From Streptomyces mangrovi (GTDB taxonomy: Bacteria; Actinomycetota; Actinomycetes; Streptomycetales; Streptomycetaceae): a stretch of 64,000 nt of DNA. How positions within the stretch are numbered: the first letter of the stretch is position 1; each line of letters opens with the position of its first letter. The position numbers were made by a program, and so were the translations under genes. The notes beneath the pieces were generated by a model. The model had not been told where the DNA came from, made no database searches, and worked only from the letters and a program-made list of their open reading frames with translations. Below are positions 1-7,900 of the stretch, one piece after another. The DNA lies in contig NZ_FOSG01000012.1 of the NCBI RefSeq assembly GCF_900114215.1, forward strand, positions 105,668-169,667, written 5' to 3'.

Positions 1-684
1 GACGGCTACGCCCTGGTCGCCGTCCCCCATCTGTACCTGCTCACCGACGCCGCCCTGGACAACCTCGCCTCCTACGCACGCGGCGGCGGCACCCTGGTGT
101 GCGGCTTCTTCACCGGCGTCGCCGACACCGACGACCGGGTGCGCGAGGGCGGCGTGGACGTCCGGCTGCGCGAGGTGCTGGGCATCGGCACCGTGCACGA
201 GTGGTGGCCGCTGGACGAGGGCCAGGCCCAGCCGCTCGCCCCCTTCGGGGACTCTGTCGAAGAGGGCGCCGCCGGGCCCACCGGCACCCTGTGGCGCGAG
301 GACTTCGAGACCCTGCCCGGCACCGAGACCGTGGCCGCCTACCGGGGCGGCGAACTCGACGGCCGTCCCGCGGTCACCCGCCACTCCTTCGGCGAGGGCA
401 CCGCCTGGTACCTGTCCACCCTCCCCGATCCCGCCGCGCTGCGCGCCCTGCTGTCCCGCGCGGCCGGCGAGGCCGGGCTGCGGCCTCCGCTTCCCGGACT
501 GCCCACGGGAGTGGAGGCCGTACGCCGCGGCGCCCGGCTGTTCCTCCTCAACCACCGGCGCGAGCCGGCAACCGTCCCCCTGCCCGTCCCGGCGACCGAC
601 GAGCTCACCGGGCGGCGGCACGAGCGGGCGGTCACGCTCGGCCGCCACGGCGCCGCCGTCCTGCGCGAGGACCCGCCCGTATAG
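1..684 (+). CDS. Beta-galactosidase (GH42 family), C-terminal part
   Basis: Only the last 227 codons are in the window; the reading frame is open from base 1. The visible part begins within the trimerisation (glutamine amidotransferase-like) domain: a beta-strand/helix segment with LASYARGGGTLVCGFFTG, then DEWWPLDEG-like and GTAWYLSTLPD segments, and a small beta-sandwich tail ending VLREDPPV. This is the typical C-terminal order of GH42 beta-galactosidases that cleave terminal beta-galactosides in the cytoplasm. The catalytic TIM barrel lies upstream of the window. The gene converges on the GH31 gene and a strong hairpin separates them. The family call is from remembered sequence style; the substrate is not known. 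Confidence 0.75.
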   Translation, partial: DGYALVAVPHLYLLTDAALDNLASYARGGGTLVCGFFTGVADTDDRVREGGVDVRLREVLGIGTVHEWWPLDEGQAQPLAPFGDSVEEGAAGPTGTLWREDFETLPGTETVAAYRGGELDGRPAVTRHSFGEGTAWYLSTLPDPAALRALLSRAAGEAGLRPPLPGLPTGVEAVRRGARLFLLNHRREPATVPLPVPATDELTGRRHERAVTLGRHGAAVLREDPPV

Positions 685-720
685 GGCGGCGGGCGATCCC
701 CGCACACGGCGGAAACGGCG

Positions 721-753
721 ACGGCGCCGGCGGATCGCATCCGCCGGCGCCGT
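721..753. terminator. Bidirectional hairpin terminator
   Basis: A perfect 15-bp inverted repeat (ACGGCGCCGGCGGAT and its complement) with a 3-base loop lies between the convergent GH42 and GH31 genes. There is no clear U-tract, as is common in Streptomyces. Confidence 0.75.
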
Positions 754-780
754 CCGCTCGACCGGGAACCGCCTACCGCC

Positions 781-2829
781 TCAGTCCTCCCTCACCGGAA
801 GCCGTGCGCCGTCCCGCAGGAACAGCGGGATCCGCTCCAGCGGCGCGGGCACGGTGACCGGTCCGCCGCCGGGGTACCTCTCACCCGTCCAGGCGTCCGT
901 CCACTCCGCGCCCGCCGGCAGGTGCACGGTGCGCTCCCGGGCGCCGGCCTCCAGCACGGGCGCCACCAGCAGATCCGGCCCGAACAGGTAGGCGTCGTCC
1001 ACCTCCCAGGCGGCCGAATCACCGGGGAACTCCAGGAACAGCGGACGCATCGGCGGCAGTCCCTCGGTGTGGGCGGCGCGCATCTGCTCCAGCACGTACG
1101 GCTTGAGCCGCTCGCGCAGCCGCAGGTACGCCTCCAGGATCTCCCCGGCCTCCTCGCCGTAGGACCACACCTCGTTGGGCCCGCCGGTCATGTCCGGGCC
1201 CAGCGGCATCCCCGGATCGCGGAAGCCGTGCAGCCGCATCAGCGGGGAGAGCGCGCCGAACTGGAACCAGCGCACCATCACCTCGCGGTAGGCCGCATCG
1301 TCCGGGTCGCCGCCGTGGAAGCCGCCGATGTCGGTGTTCCACCACGGGATGCCCGACAGCGCGGTGCTGAGCCCGGCCGCGATCTGGCGGCGCAGGGTGG
1401 CGAAATCGGTGCCGATGTCACCGGACCACAGGGCGGCGCCGTAGCGCTGGGAGCCCGCCCAGGCCGACCGGTTCAGCGAGACGATCTCGGTGACGCCCTC
1501 GGCTGCCAGGCCGTCGTGAATGGTACGGGCGTTCTCGCGCGGATAGAGGTTGGACACCTCCAGCCCCGGACCGGCGTGGTAGCGCAGGTTCGCCGCGAAG
1601 CCGGGCTTGAGCTCCGGCTCGCCCGCGTCCAGCCAGAACGCCGTGATGCCGTACGACAGGTAGTTCTCCCGGATGCGGGACCACACGAAGTCACGGGCGT
1701 CGGGGTTGGTGGCGTCGTAGAAGGCGACCTGGACGGGCTCGGCCACCCCCTTGTCCGGCCAGTCGGCGTGCGCCATCGGCCCGTACTCGGTGCCGATGAA
1801 CAGGCCCTGCTGCTCCATGGGCCGGTGGTTCTCGCTCAGCGGCGAGACCGACGGCCACACCGAGACCACCAGCTTCACCCCCAGCCCCTCCAGCTCCTTG
1901 ACCATGGCGGCCGGGTCGGGCCACTCGGCCGGGTCGAACCTCCACTCGCCCAGATGCGTCCAGTGGAAGAAGTCGCAGACGATCGCCGACAGCGGCAGCC
2001 CGCGCCGCTTGTACTCCCGTGCCACCGACAGCAGTTCGTCCTGGGTGCGGTAGCGCAGCTTGCACTGCCAGAAACCGGCCGCCCACTCCGGCAGCATCGG
2101 GCTGCGGCCGGTGGCGGCCGAGTAGCGGCGCTGGGCGTCGGCCGGGTCGCCGGCGGTGATCCAGTAGTCGATCTGGCGGGCGGAGTCGGCCACCCAGCGG
2201 GTGCCGTTGTGCGCCAGCTCCACCCGTCCGACGGCCGGGTTGTTCCACAGCAGGGTGTAGCCGCGGCTGGAGGTCAGCACGGGGATGGAGACCTCGGCGT
2301 TGCGCTGGACGAGGTCGACCACCGCGCCCTTGTGGTCCAGCAGCCCGTGCTGGTGCTGGCCCAGCCCGTACAGCCGCTCGCCGGAGTAGGCGGCGAAGCG
2401 CTGCTCCAGGCGGTGGTAGCCGTTGCCGGTGGCGGTGTGCAGCCGGGAGCCGGGCCACCAGAAGTGCGCGCGGTCCTCGGACAGCAGCTCGGCGCCGTCG
2501 CCGGTGCGCACGAAGCGCAGTATGCCGTCGGCGCTCACCACGGCGGTGATCGCGTCGCAGGTCACCCGCGCGTGGTCGTCCTCGATCCGGATGTCCGGCC
2601 CGTCCCCGGCGGGCGGCGGGTCGGCCAGGAGCGCGCCGGGCAGTCCGTCCAGGACCGGGCCGCCCAGCCGGGCGCGCACCCGTACGGCGTCCGGACCCCA
2701 GGGCTCGACGCGTATGGTCTCCTGCCGTCCGCGCCACTCCAGCGCGCCGTCGTGGGTGCGGAAGGTGCCGCGGGTGGGGGAGGACTGGGCCAGGGAGGAG
2801 GGGGGAGGGGAGAAGGCGGGTGTGGACAC
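781..2829 (-). CDS. Glycoside hydrolase family 31 (alpha-glucosidase/alpha-xylosidase type)
   Basis: A 682-residue protein with the GH31 layout: an N-terminal beta-sandwich, a barrel starting near MLPEWAAGFWQCKLRY, the nucleophile motif FWLDAGEPE, and an acid/base region around IPWWNTDIGGF, followed by LMRLHGFRDPG and a C-terminal beta domain. Retaining alpha-glycosidases of this kind release alpha-linked glucose or xylose. There is no signal peptide, so it probably acts on imported oligosaccharides. The GTG start is preceded by an AGGAG element. It lies 101 bases downstream of, and in the same direction as, a LacI-type regulator, so the two probably form one sugar-responsive operon. The exact substrate cannot be read from the sequence. 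Confidence 0.85.
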   Translation of the reverse strand: MSTPAFSPPPSSLAQSSPTRGTFRTHDGALEWRGRQETIRVEPWGPDAVRVRARLGGPVLDGLPGALLADPPPAGDGPDIRIEDDHARVTCDAITAVVSADGILRFVRTGDGAELLSEDRAHFWWPGSRLHTATGNGYHRLEQRFAAYSGERLYGLGQHQHGLLDHKGAVVDLVQRNAEVSIPVLTSSRGYTLLWNNPAVGRVELAHNGTRWVADSARQIDYWITAGDPADAQRRYSAATGRSPMLPEWAAGFWQCKLRYRTQDELLSVAREYKRRGLPLSAIVCDFFHWTHLGEWRFDPAEWPDPAAMVKELEGLGVKLVVSVWPSVSPLSENHRPMEQQGLFIGTEYGPMAHADWPDKGVAEPVQVAFYDATNPDARDFVWSRIRENYLSYGITAFWLDAGEPELKPGFAANLRYHAGPGLEVSNLYPRENARTIHDGLAAEGVTEIVSLNRSAWAGSQRYGAALWSGDIGTDFATLRRQIAAGLSTALSGIPWWNTDIGGFHGGDPDDAAYREVMVRWFQFGALSPLMRLHGFRDPGMPLGPDMTGGPNEVWSYGEEAGEILEAYLRLRERLKPYVLEQMRAAHTEGLPPMRPLFLEFPGDSAAWEVDDAYLFGPDLLVAPVLEAGARERTVHLPAGAEWTDAWTGERYPGGGPVTVPAPLERIPLFLRDGARLPVRED

Positions 2830-2930
2830 GGGGCTCCTGAGGGGCTCGTCGGTGTGCGGACCGGTCGCGGGCGGGAAGAGCGGGAAGAGCCGGGGAGGCC
2901 GGGGGAGGACGGGGAGCGGCGGATGAGGGG

Positions 2931-3944
2931 TCAGCGGGCGGCGGGGGCCGGGCCGGAACTGGCCCGCGCCGTCAGCCGCGGGGGCAGCAGTTCCAGACGC
3001 TCACCGCGCTCCCCGCGCACCCTGGCCATCACCAGCTCCACCGCGCGGCGGCCCATCTCGTGGGCGGGGATGGCCACCGAGGTCAGGCGCACGGACGCCT
3101 GGACCGCCACCTGGTCGGGGCAGATGGCGACCACCGAGACGTCCTCGGGCACGGCCCGGCCCTGCTGGCGCAGCAGGCTCAGCAGCGGGTCGATGGCGGC
3201 CTCGTTCTGCACGACGAAGCCGGTGGTGCCGGGACGCTCGTCGAGGATGCGCGAGAGCGTCCCGGCCATCGCCGCGTAGCTGCCCTCGCACGGCCGGTGC
3301 AGCAGCCGCACGCCCAGCTCGGCGGCGCGGGCGCGCAGCCCGTCGCGGGTGCGCTCGGCGAAACCGGTGTGCCGCTCGTAGACGGCGGCCGCCTCGCCGA
3401 CCACCGCGACGTCGCGGTGGCCCAGCTCGGCCAGGTGCTCCACGCACAGCGCGCCGGTGGCGGTGAAGTCCAGGTCGACGCAGGTCAGCCCGGACGGGTC
3501 GGCGGGGATGCCGATGAGCACGGCGGGGCGCCCGGCGTCGCGCAGCAGCGGCAGGCGGGCGTCGTCCAGTTCGACGTCCATCAGGATCATCGCGTCGGCC
3601 AGCCCGCTGCCCACCACCCGCCGTACCGCCTCCGGGCCCTCCTCGCCGGTCAGCAGCAGCACGTCGTGGTCGTGGGCGCGGGCGGTGGTGGCGACGGCCA
3701 GGGCGATCTCCATCATCACCGGCACGTACATGTCGGTGCGCAGCGGCATCATCAGGGCGATGACGTTCGACCTGCTGCTGGCCAGCGCCCGCGCGCCGGC
3801 GTTGGGGTGGTAGCCCAGCTCGCGGATGCTCTGCTCGACGCGTTCGCGGGTGGCGGCGGAGATGGAACGCTTTCCGCTGAGGACGTAGCTCACGGTGCTG
3901 GCGGAGACTCCGGCGTGCCGGGCGACCTCGGCGAGGGTGACCAT
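2931..3944 (-). CDS. LacI-family transcriptional regulator
   Basis: A 337-residue regulator. The N-terminal helix-turn-helix and hinge helix (TLAEVARHAGVSASTVSYVLSGKR, then NAGARALASSRS) are textbook LacI/GalR. A periplasmic-binding-like effector domain follows (VIALMMPL, VDLDFTATGALCVEHLAELGH). It likely binds a sugar and represses the adjacent GH31 gene and itself. Two palindromes with an AAGCGCTT core lie 40 and 120 bases upstream of its start, which fits autoregulation. The ATG start is supported by the position of the recognition helix at the very N-terminus. Confidence 0.9.
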   Translation of the reverse strand: MVTLAEVARHAGVSASTVSYVLSGKRSISAATRERVEQSIRELGYHPNAGARALASSRSNVIALMMPLRTDMYVPVMMEIALAVATTARAHDHDVLLLTGEEGPEAVRRVVGSGLADAMILMDVELDDARLPLLRDAGRPAVLIGIPADPSGLTCVDLDFTATGALCVEHLAELGHRDVAVVGEAAAVYERHTGFAERTRDGLRARAAELGVRLLHRPCEGSYAAMAGTLSRILDERPGTTGFVVQNEAAIDPLLSLLRQQGRAVPEDVSVVAICPDQVAVQASVRLTSVAIPAHEMGRRAVELVMARVRGERGERLELLPPRLTARASSGPAPAAR

Positions 3945-3974
3945 GGGCTCTCCAGGGCGGTGCGGGAAGCGGCT

Positions 3975-3994
3975 GAGGTGAAGCGCTTCGACAG
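3975..3994. promoter_or_regulatory. Candidate LacI operator, proximal
   Basis: The palindromic core TGAAGCGCTTCG sits about 40 bases upstream of the lacI-type start. One half is extended (CTTCGACA) as in the distal site; the other is imperfect. A central CG within an 8-bp palindrome is typical of LacI-family operators. Confidence 0.6.
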
Positions 3995-4054
3995 GGAATC
4001 TGCGGACCGACCCTAAACCCGACCTGACCGCCTGTCCAGATGCTCTGCGAAGGG

Positions 4055-4074
4055 TTGTCGAAGCGCTTCAACAA
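4055..4074. promoter_or_regulatory. Candidate LacI operator, distal
   Basis: A 20-bp near-perfect palindrome, TTGTCGAAGCGCTTCAACAA, with a single mismatched pair. Its centre is 80 bp from the centre of the proximal site. Two sites at this distance could allow DNA looping between tetramers or independent control of the divergent gene. Confidence 0.7.
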
Positions 4075-4140
4075 GTGGTCGCATACGGGTGCACCGCACC
4101 CCGGAAACGGTACGTACCGCGCACAACGGGTACACGCATC

Positions 4141-4230
4141 GCGCAGCACCCGTTGCGCAGCACCCGTTGCGCAGTCCCCGGCAGTCCCCGGCAGTCCCCG
4201 GCAGTCCCCGGCAGTTCTCCGCAGTACCCG
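4141..4230 (+). repeat. Tandem repeat tract in the acyl-CoA dehydrogenase leader
   Basis: Two exact copies of a 14-bp unit (GCGCAGCACCCGTT at 4141 and 4155) run into a 10-bp tandem array. The unit GCAGTCCCCG is exact at 4171, 4181, 4191 and 4201, then degenerate at 4211 and 4221. The array ends 20 bases before the ATG of the downstream gene, so it probably lies in the 5' untranslated region. Confidence 0.9.
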
Positions 4231-4250
4231 GCAGTGCGAGGTGAACCGCG

Positions 4251-6167
4251 ATGACCGTCTCCGAACGCGAAGCACGACAGGTGGCCGAGGCCGCGAGGGA
4301 GCAGCACTGGCGCAAGCCGAGCTTCGCCAGGGAACTGTTCCTCGGCCGCCTCCGCCTCGACCTGATCCACCCCCATCCCCGGCCCGCCGAGACGGACGCC
4401 CGGCGCGGCGAGGAGTTCCTCGCCAGGCTCCGGGCCTTCTGCGAGACGGAGATCGACGGCCCGCGCATCGACCGCGAGGGCCTGGTTCCCGACGAGGTGG
4501 TCAAGGGACTCAAGGAACTCGGCGCGCTCGGCATGAAGATCGGCCCCGAGTACGGCGGCCTGGGCCTGAGCCAGCTCCACTACAACCGCGCCCTGGCCCT
4601 GGCCGGATCGGCCAGCCCCGCCGTCGGCGCGCTGCTGTCGGCGCACCAGTCGATCGGCGTGCCCCAGCCGCTGAAGATGTTCGGCACCGAGGAGCAGAGG
4701 AAGGCGTTCCTGCCGCGCTGCGCCCGCGGCGACATCTCGGCCTTCCTGCTCACCGAACCGGACGTCGGCTCCGACCCGGCCCGCCTGGCCACCACCGCCG
4801 TACCCGACGGCGACGCCTACGTCCTGGACGGCGTGAAGCTGTGGACCACCAACGGCGTCGTCGCCGACCTGCTGGTGGTCATGGCCCGCGTACCGGCCTC
4901 GGAGGGCCACAAGGGCGGCATCACCGCCTTCGTCGTCGAGGCCGACTCCGAGGGCATCACCGTGGAGAACCGCAACGCCTTCATGGGCCTGCGCGGCATC
5001 GAGAACGGCGTCACCCGCTTCCACCGCGTCCGCGTCCCGGCCGCCAACCGGATCGGCCCCGAGGGCGCCGGGCTGAAGATCGCGCTGACCACCCTCAACA
5101 CCGGCCGCCTCTCCCTGCCCGCGATGTGCGCCGGAGCGGGCAAATGGTGCCTGAAGATCGCCCGCGAGTGGTCCGCGGCCCGCGAGCAGTGGGGCAAGCC
5201 GATCGCCCGCCACGAGGCCGTCGGCAGCAAGATCTCCTTCATCGCCGCCACCACCTTCGCCCTGGAGGCCGTGCTCGACCTCGCCTCCCAGATGGCCGAC
5301 GACGACCGCAACGACATCCGCATCGAGGCCGCCCTCGCCAAGCTCTACGGCTCCGAGATGGCCTGGAAGATGGCCGACGAGCTGGTCCAGGTCCGCGGGG
5401 GGCGCGGCTTCGAGACCGCCGACTCCCTCGCCGCCCGCGGCGAGCGCGGCGTACCGGCCGAGCAGATGCTGCGCGACCTGCGCATCAACCGCATCTTCGA
5501 GGGCTCCACCGAGATCATGCACCTGCTCATCGCCCGCGAGGCCGTCGACGCCCACCTGTCGGTCGCGGGCGATCTGGTCGACCCCGACAAGACCCTCACC
5601 GACAAGGGCCGAGCCGCCGTCCGCGCCGGCGGCTTCTACGCTCGCTGGCTGCCCAAACTGGTCGCCGGGCCCGGCCAACTGCCCGGCTCCTACCGTGAGT
5701 TCCACCCCGCCGGCCATCCCGACCTGGCCGCCCACCTGCGCTACGTCGAACGCGCCTCCCGCCGCCTGGCCCGCGCCACCTTCCTGGGCATGTCCCGCTG
5801 GCAGGCGAAGCTGGAGGGCAGGCAGGGCTTCCTCGGGCGGATCGTGGACATCGGCGCCGAACTGTTCGCCATGAGCGCGGCCTGTGTGCGGGCGGAGATG
5901 CTGCGGGTCCGCGGCGAGGACGGCCGCGCCGCCTACCAGCTCGCCGACGCCTTCTGCCGCCAGGCCCGCCTCCGGGCCGAGGAACTGTTCGGCCGGCTGT
6001 GGGACAACACCGACGACATCGACCGCAAGGTCGTGCGCGGCGTCCTGGGCGGCGCGTACACCTGGCTGGAGGAGGGCGTCGTCGACCCCTCCACCCCCGG
6101 CCCCTGGATCGCGGAGGCCGCCCCCGGCCCCTCCACCCGCACGGACGTCCACCGCCCCATCCCCTGA
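4251..6167 (+). CDS. Acyl-CoA dehydrogenase (long form, VLCAD/ACAD9-like)
   Basis: A 638-residue flavoprotein, longer than the usual ~380-400. The core acyl-CoA dehydrogenase fold runs to about residue 440: the GPEYGGLGLS loop, LTEPDVGSD substrate/FAD loop, LWTTNG, the GREQWGKPI-like helix (AREQWGKPIARHE), GGRGF, and the catalytic-glutamate region RIFEGSTEIM. A further ~200-residue helical tail follows, as in membrane-associated very-long-chain enzymes. It would catalyse alpha,beta-dehydrogenation of fatty acyl-CoA in beta-oxidation. The ATG has GAGGTGAA 7 bases upstream. It is transcribed away from the LacI gene; whether the distal operator affects it is unknown. Confidence 0.9.
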   Translation: MTVSEREARQVAEAAREQHWRKPSFARELFLGRLRLDLIHPHPRPAETDARRGEEFLARLRAFCETEIDGPRIDREGLVPDEVVKGLKELGALGMKIGPEYGGLGLSQLHYNRALALAGSASPAVGALLSAHQSIGVPQPLKMFGTEEQRKAFLPRCARGDISAFLLTEPDVGSDPARLATTAVPDGDAYVLDGVKLWTTNGVVADLLVVMARVPASEGHKGGITAFVVEADSEGITVENRNAFMGLRGIENGVTRFHRVRVPAANRIGPEGAGLKIALTTLNTGRLSLPAMCAGAGKWCLKIAREWSAAREQWGKPIARHEAVGSKISFIAATTFALEAVLDLASQMADDDRNDIRIEAALAKLYGSEMAWKMADELVQVRGGRGFETADSLAARGERGVPAEQMLRDLRINRIFEGSTEIMHLLIAREAVDAHLSVAGDLVDPDKTLTDKGRAAVRAGGFYARWLPKLVAGPGQLPGSYREFHPAGHPDLAAHLRYVERASRRLARATFLGMSRWQAKLEGRQGFLGRIVDIGAELFAMSAACVRAEMLRVRGEDGRAAYQLADAFCRQARLRAEELFGRLWDNTDDIDRKVVRGVLGGAYTWLEEGVVDPSTPGPWIAEAAPGPSTRTDVHRPIP

Positions 6168-6230
6168 CCGGGGCGAGACAGCTTTCTAATATGTGGCCGT
6201 TGCAGCGGAGATGCACATCCGTCGCCGGGG

Positions 6231-6476
6231 GTGGACGGTTCCCAGCTCGGCGCCCACTTCGGGGTGGCCACCGACACCGCCTGGCGGTACGTCCGTGAGG
6301 GCATCGAGGCGCTCGCCGCTCATGCCCCCACGCTCACCGAAGCACTGGAAGCCACCGGAGACGAGCGCCGACTGCTGCTGGACGGCACACCCATCCCCGC
6401 CTGGCGCTGCGCCGCGCAGGCCACCGAGACCAACCCGGACTCGTTGTGCAACACCAAGCACTGCGTCTGTGGGTGG
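6231..6476 (+). pseudogene. Transposase N-terminal fragment (IS5-like)
   Basis: From a GTG at 6231 about 80 codons resemble the start of Streptomyces DDE transposases: a helix-turn-helix (LGAHFGVATDTAWRYVREGIEAL), the LLLDGTPIPAW segment preceding the first catalytic aspartate, and a degenerate CNTKH segment where intact relatives have a YSGKHH-like motif. Similarity stops where the hydrolase gene on the other strand begins; the frame stays open only as antisense of that gene. It is a broken remnant with no identifiable terminal inverted repeats. Confidence 0.6.
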
Positions 6477-7223
6477 CTACTCCGGCACGGGGAGGCCCGC
6501 GGCGCGGGCCAGGACGCGGGCCGTGGTGCGGCCGGCCTCCAGGGCGCCCGCGGCGCGGGCCGGGACGCAGCGCTCCCGCGCGGGGTCGTACTCGGTCATC
6601 ACCGCGCCCGCGTGGTCGGTGTCGGTCTCGGTGAGGGTGACCGGCCATCCCCACCGGTCGAGGGCGGGCACGAAGTCCCGCGAGTGGTGGACGTCCGCGA
6701 TGTCGTCGGCGGTGCCGTGCACCAGGTGGACGGGCACCGGACCGGCGGGCGTCATGGCCAGCGCGTCACTCAGGTCGCCCAACTCCATCTCCGGGCGCTC
6801 CCAGAGGTACCTGCCCGCGATCCCGGCGACCGCCGCGGGCCGCCACCCGTCCACCAGCTCGGGCCGTACCGCGACGCTCACCGCGGCGTACGCGCCCAGC
6901 GACCAGCCGGCCAGTACGATCCGTTCGGCGTCGCCGCCGAACTCGCCCGCCCGCTCCCGGGTGAAACGCACCGAAGCCCGCAGATGCCCCCAGCCGCCGT
7001 CGGGCGCGTCCGGGCGCCAGTCGGGCACCACGACCACCAGTCCCAGCGAGGCGGCCTCACGGGCGAGCGGCGCGAGTACGTCCCGCTCGTTCGGCCCCCT
7101 GCCGTGCCAGAGGAGGACAGCGGGCACGGCGGCCGGGCCGTGGGCGGGTCGGTGGACGTCCAGTAACCGGCCGCCGGGTTCGTGGACGATGCCTTGCTCG
7201 GTGCTGACAACGATCTCGTTCAC
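6477..7223 (-). CDS. Alpha/beta hydrolase, dienelactone-hydrolase or esterase-like
   Basis: A 248-residue alpha/beta hydrolase. Features: the oxyanion segment LLWHGRGPNERD, the nucleophile elbow LAGWSLGAYAA, an acid region VHGTADDIAD, and a late DHAGAVMTEYDP segment that supplies the histidine. The GTG start (VNEIVVSTEQ) is chosen because the upstream frame is antisense to nothing meaningful and overlaps the MarR gene. Its stop is directly at the transposase remnant, so the C-terminus may have been affected by that insertion or by its decay. Substrate unknown. Confidence 0.75.
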   Translation of the reverse strand: MNEIVVSTEQGIVHEPGGRLLDVHRPAHGPAAVPAVLLWHGRGPNERDVLAPLAREAASLGLVVVVPDWRPDAPDGGWGHLRASVRFTRERAGEFGGDAERIVLAGWSLGAYAAVSVAVRPELVDGWRPAAVAGIAGRYLWERPEMELGDLSDALAMTPAGPVPVHLVHGTADDIADVHHSRDFVPALDRWGWPVTLTETDTDHAGAVMTEYDPARERCVPARAAGALEAGRTTARVLARAAGLPVPE

Positions 7224-7309
7224 GCCTGGTCGAACGACCCGGTGCGGGCGAAGGTGCCGAGTATCCGGTGGGCGGGGTGGCTTCCCGCAGACCCGTGGGC
7301 GCGCCCGGC

Positions 7310-7807
7310 TCAGTGCCCCCGGTCCCCGAGGGACTCCAGCAACTCGCGCAGTAGTCCGGCGAGTTCGCCTTGCCGGTTGTCGGTGAGCCCGGACAGGACG
7401 CGGTGCTCGGTGGCGAGGTGGTCGGGCAGCACCCGGTCGATCAGGGCGCGCCCCTCTTCGGTGAGGGTGACGTGCACGCCGCGGCCGTCGGTCTCGCTGG
7501 GGGAGCGCGCCACCAGGCCACGTGCCTCCAGCCGGTCCAGGCGCTGGGTGATGGCCCCGGAGGTGACCATGGCCGAGCGCATCAGCTCGGCCGGGTTCAG
7601 CCGGTACGGCGGCCCGCTGCGGCGCATGGTGGCCAGGACGTCGAAGGACGCGTGGTCCAGGCCATGGGCGGCGAACGTGCGGCGCAGTTCGGCGTCGATC
7701 AACCGGGAGAGGCGGCCCAGCCGCCCGATCACCCCCATCGGGGAGGTGTCCAGGTCGGGGCGCTCGCGGGCCCACTGCTCCAGCACTCGGTCGACGTGAT
7801 CGGCCAT
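7310..7807 (-). CDS. MarR-family transcriptional regulator
   Basis: A 165-residue winged-helix regulator: dimerisation helix at the N-terminus, recognition region LNPAELMRSAMVTSGAITQRLDRLEARGLV, the wing SPSETDGRGVHVTLTEEG, and a C-terminal dimerisation helix. Such proteins release DNA on binding small phenolic or toxic compounds. It is divergent from an EamA transporter, and repeated CTTAG-type sites lie between the two starts, so it probably represses both directions. It may be co-transcribed with the hydrolase 86 bases downstream. Confidence 0.9.
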   Translation of the reverse strand: MADHVDRVLEQWARERPDLDTSPMGVIGRLGRLSRLIDAELRRTFAAHGLDHASFDVLATMRRSGPPYRLNPAELMRSAMVTSGAITQRLDRLEARGLVARSPSETDGRGVHVTLTEEGRALIDRVLPDHLATEHRVLSGLTDNRQGELAGLLRELLESLGDRGH

Positions 7808-7827
7808 GGCCTCACCCTACTCGGTTC

Positions 7828-7900
7828 CTTAGCGGTGAGAGATGCGTCACCCACCATGGTTGGATTGCTTAGCGGTGAGGTACTTTTTCTTAGTGCTAAG
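7828..7900. promoter_or_regulatory. Three candidate MarR binding sites
   Basis: The 12-mer CTTAGCGGTGAG occurs identically at 7828 and 7868, and the more symmetric CTTAGTGCTAAG at 7889. Spacings are 40 and 21 bp, close to whole helical turns. The first lies 20 bases upstream of the MarR start; the third overlaps the most likely EamA start codon. Confidence 0.65.

Noticed and set aside
922..3279. Long open frame (785 codons) on the plus strand across the GH31 and LacI genes
   Set aside because: High GC gives long antisense frames. The minus strand carries clear family motifs and the plus frame has none.
4141..4230. CRISPR-like array
   Set aside because: Units are contiguous without spacers; a simple tandem repeat.
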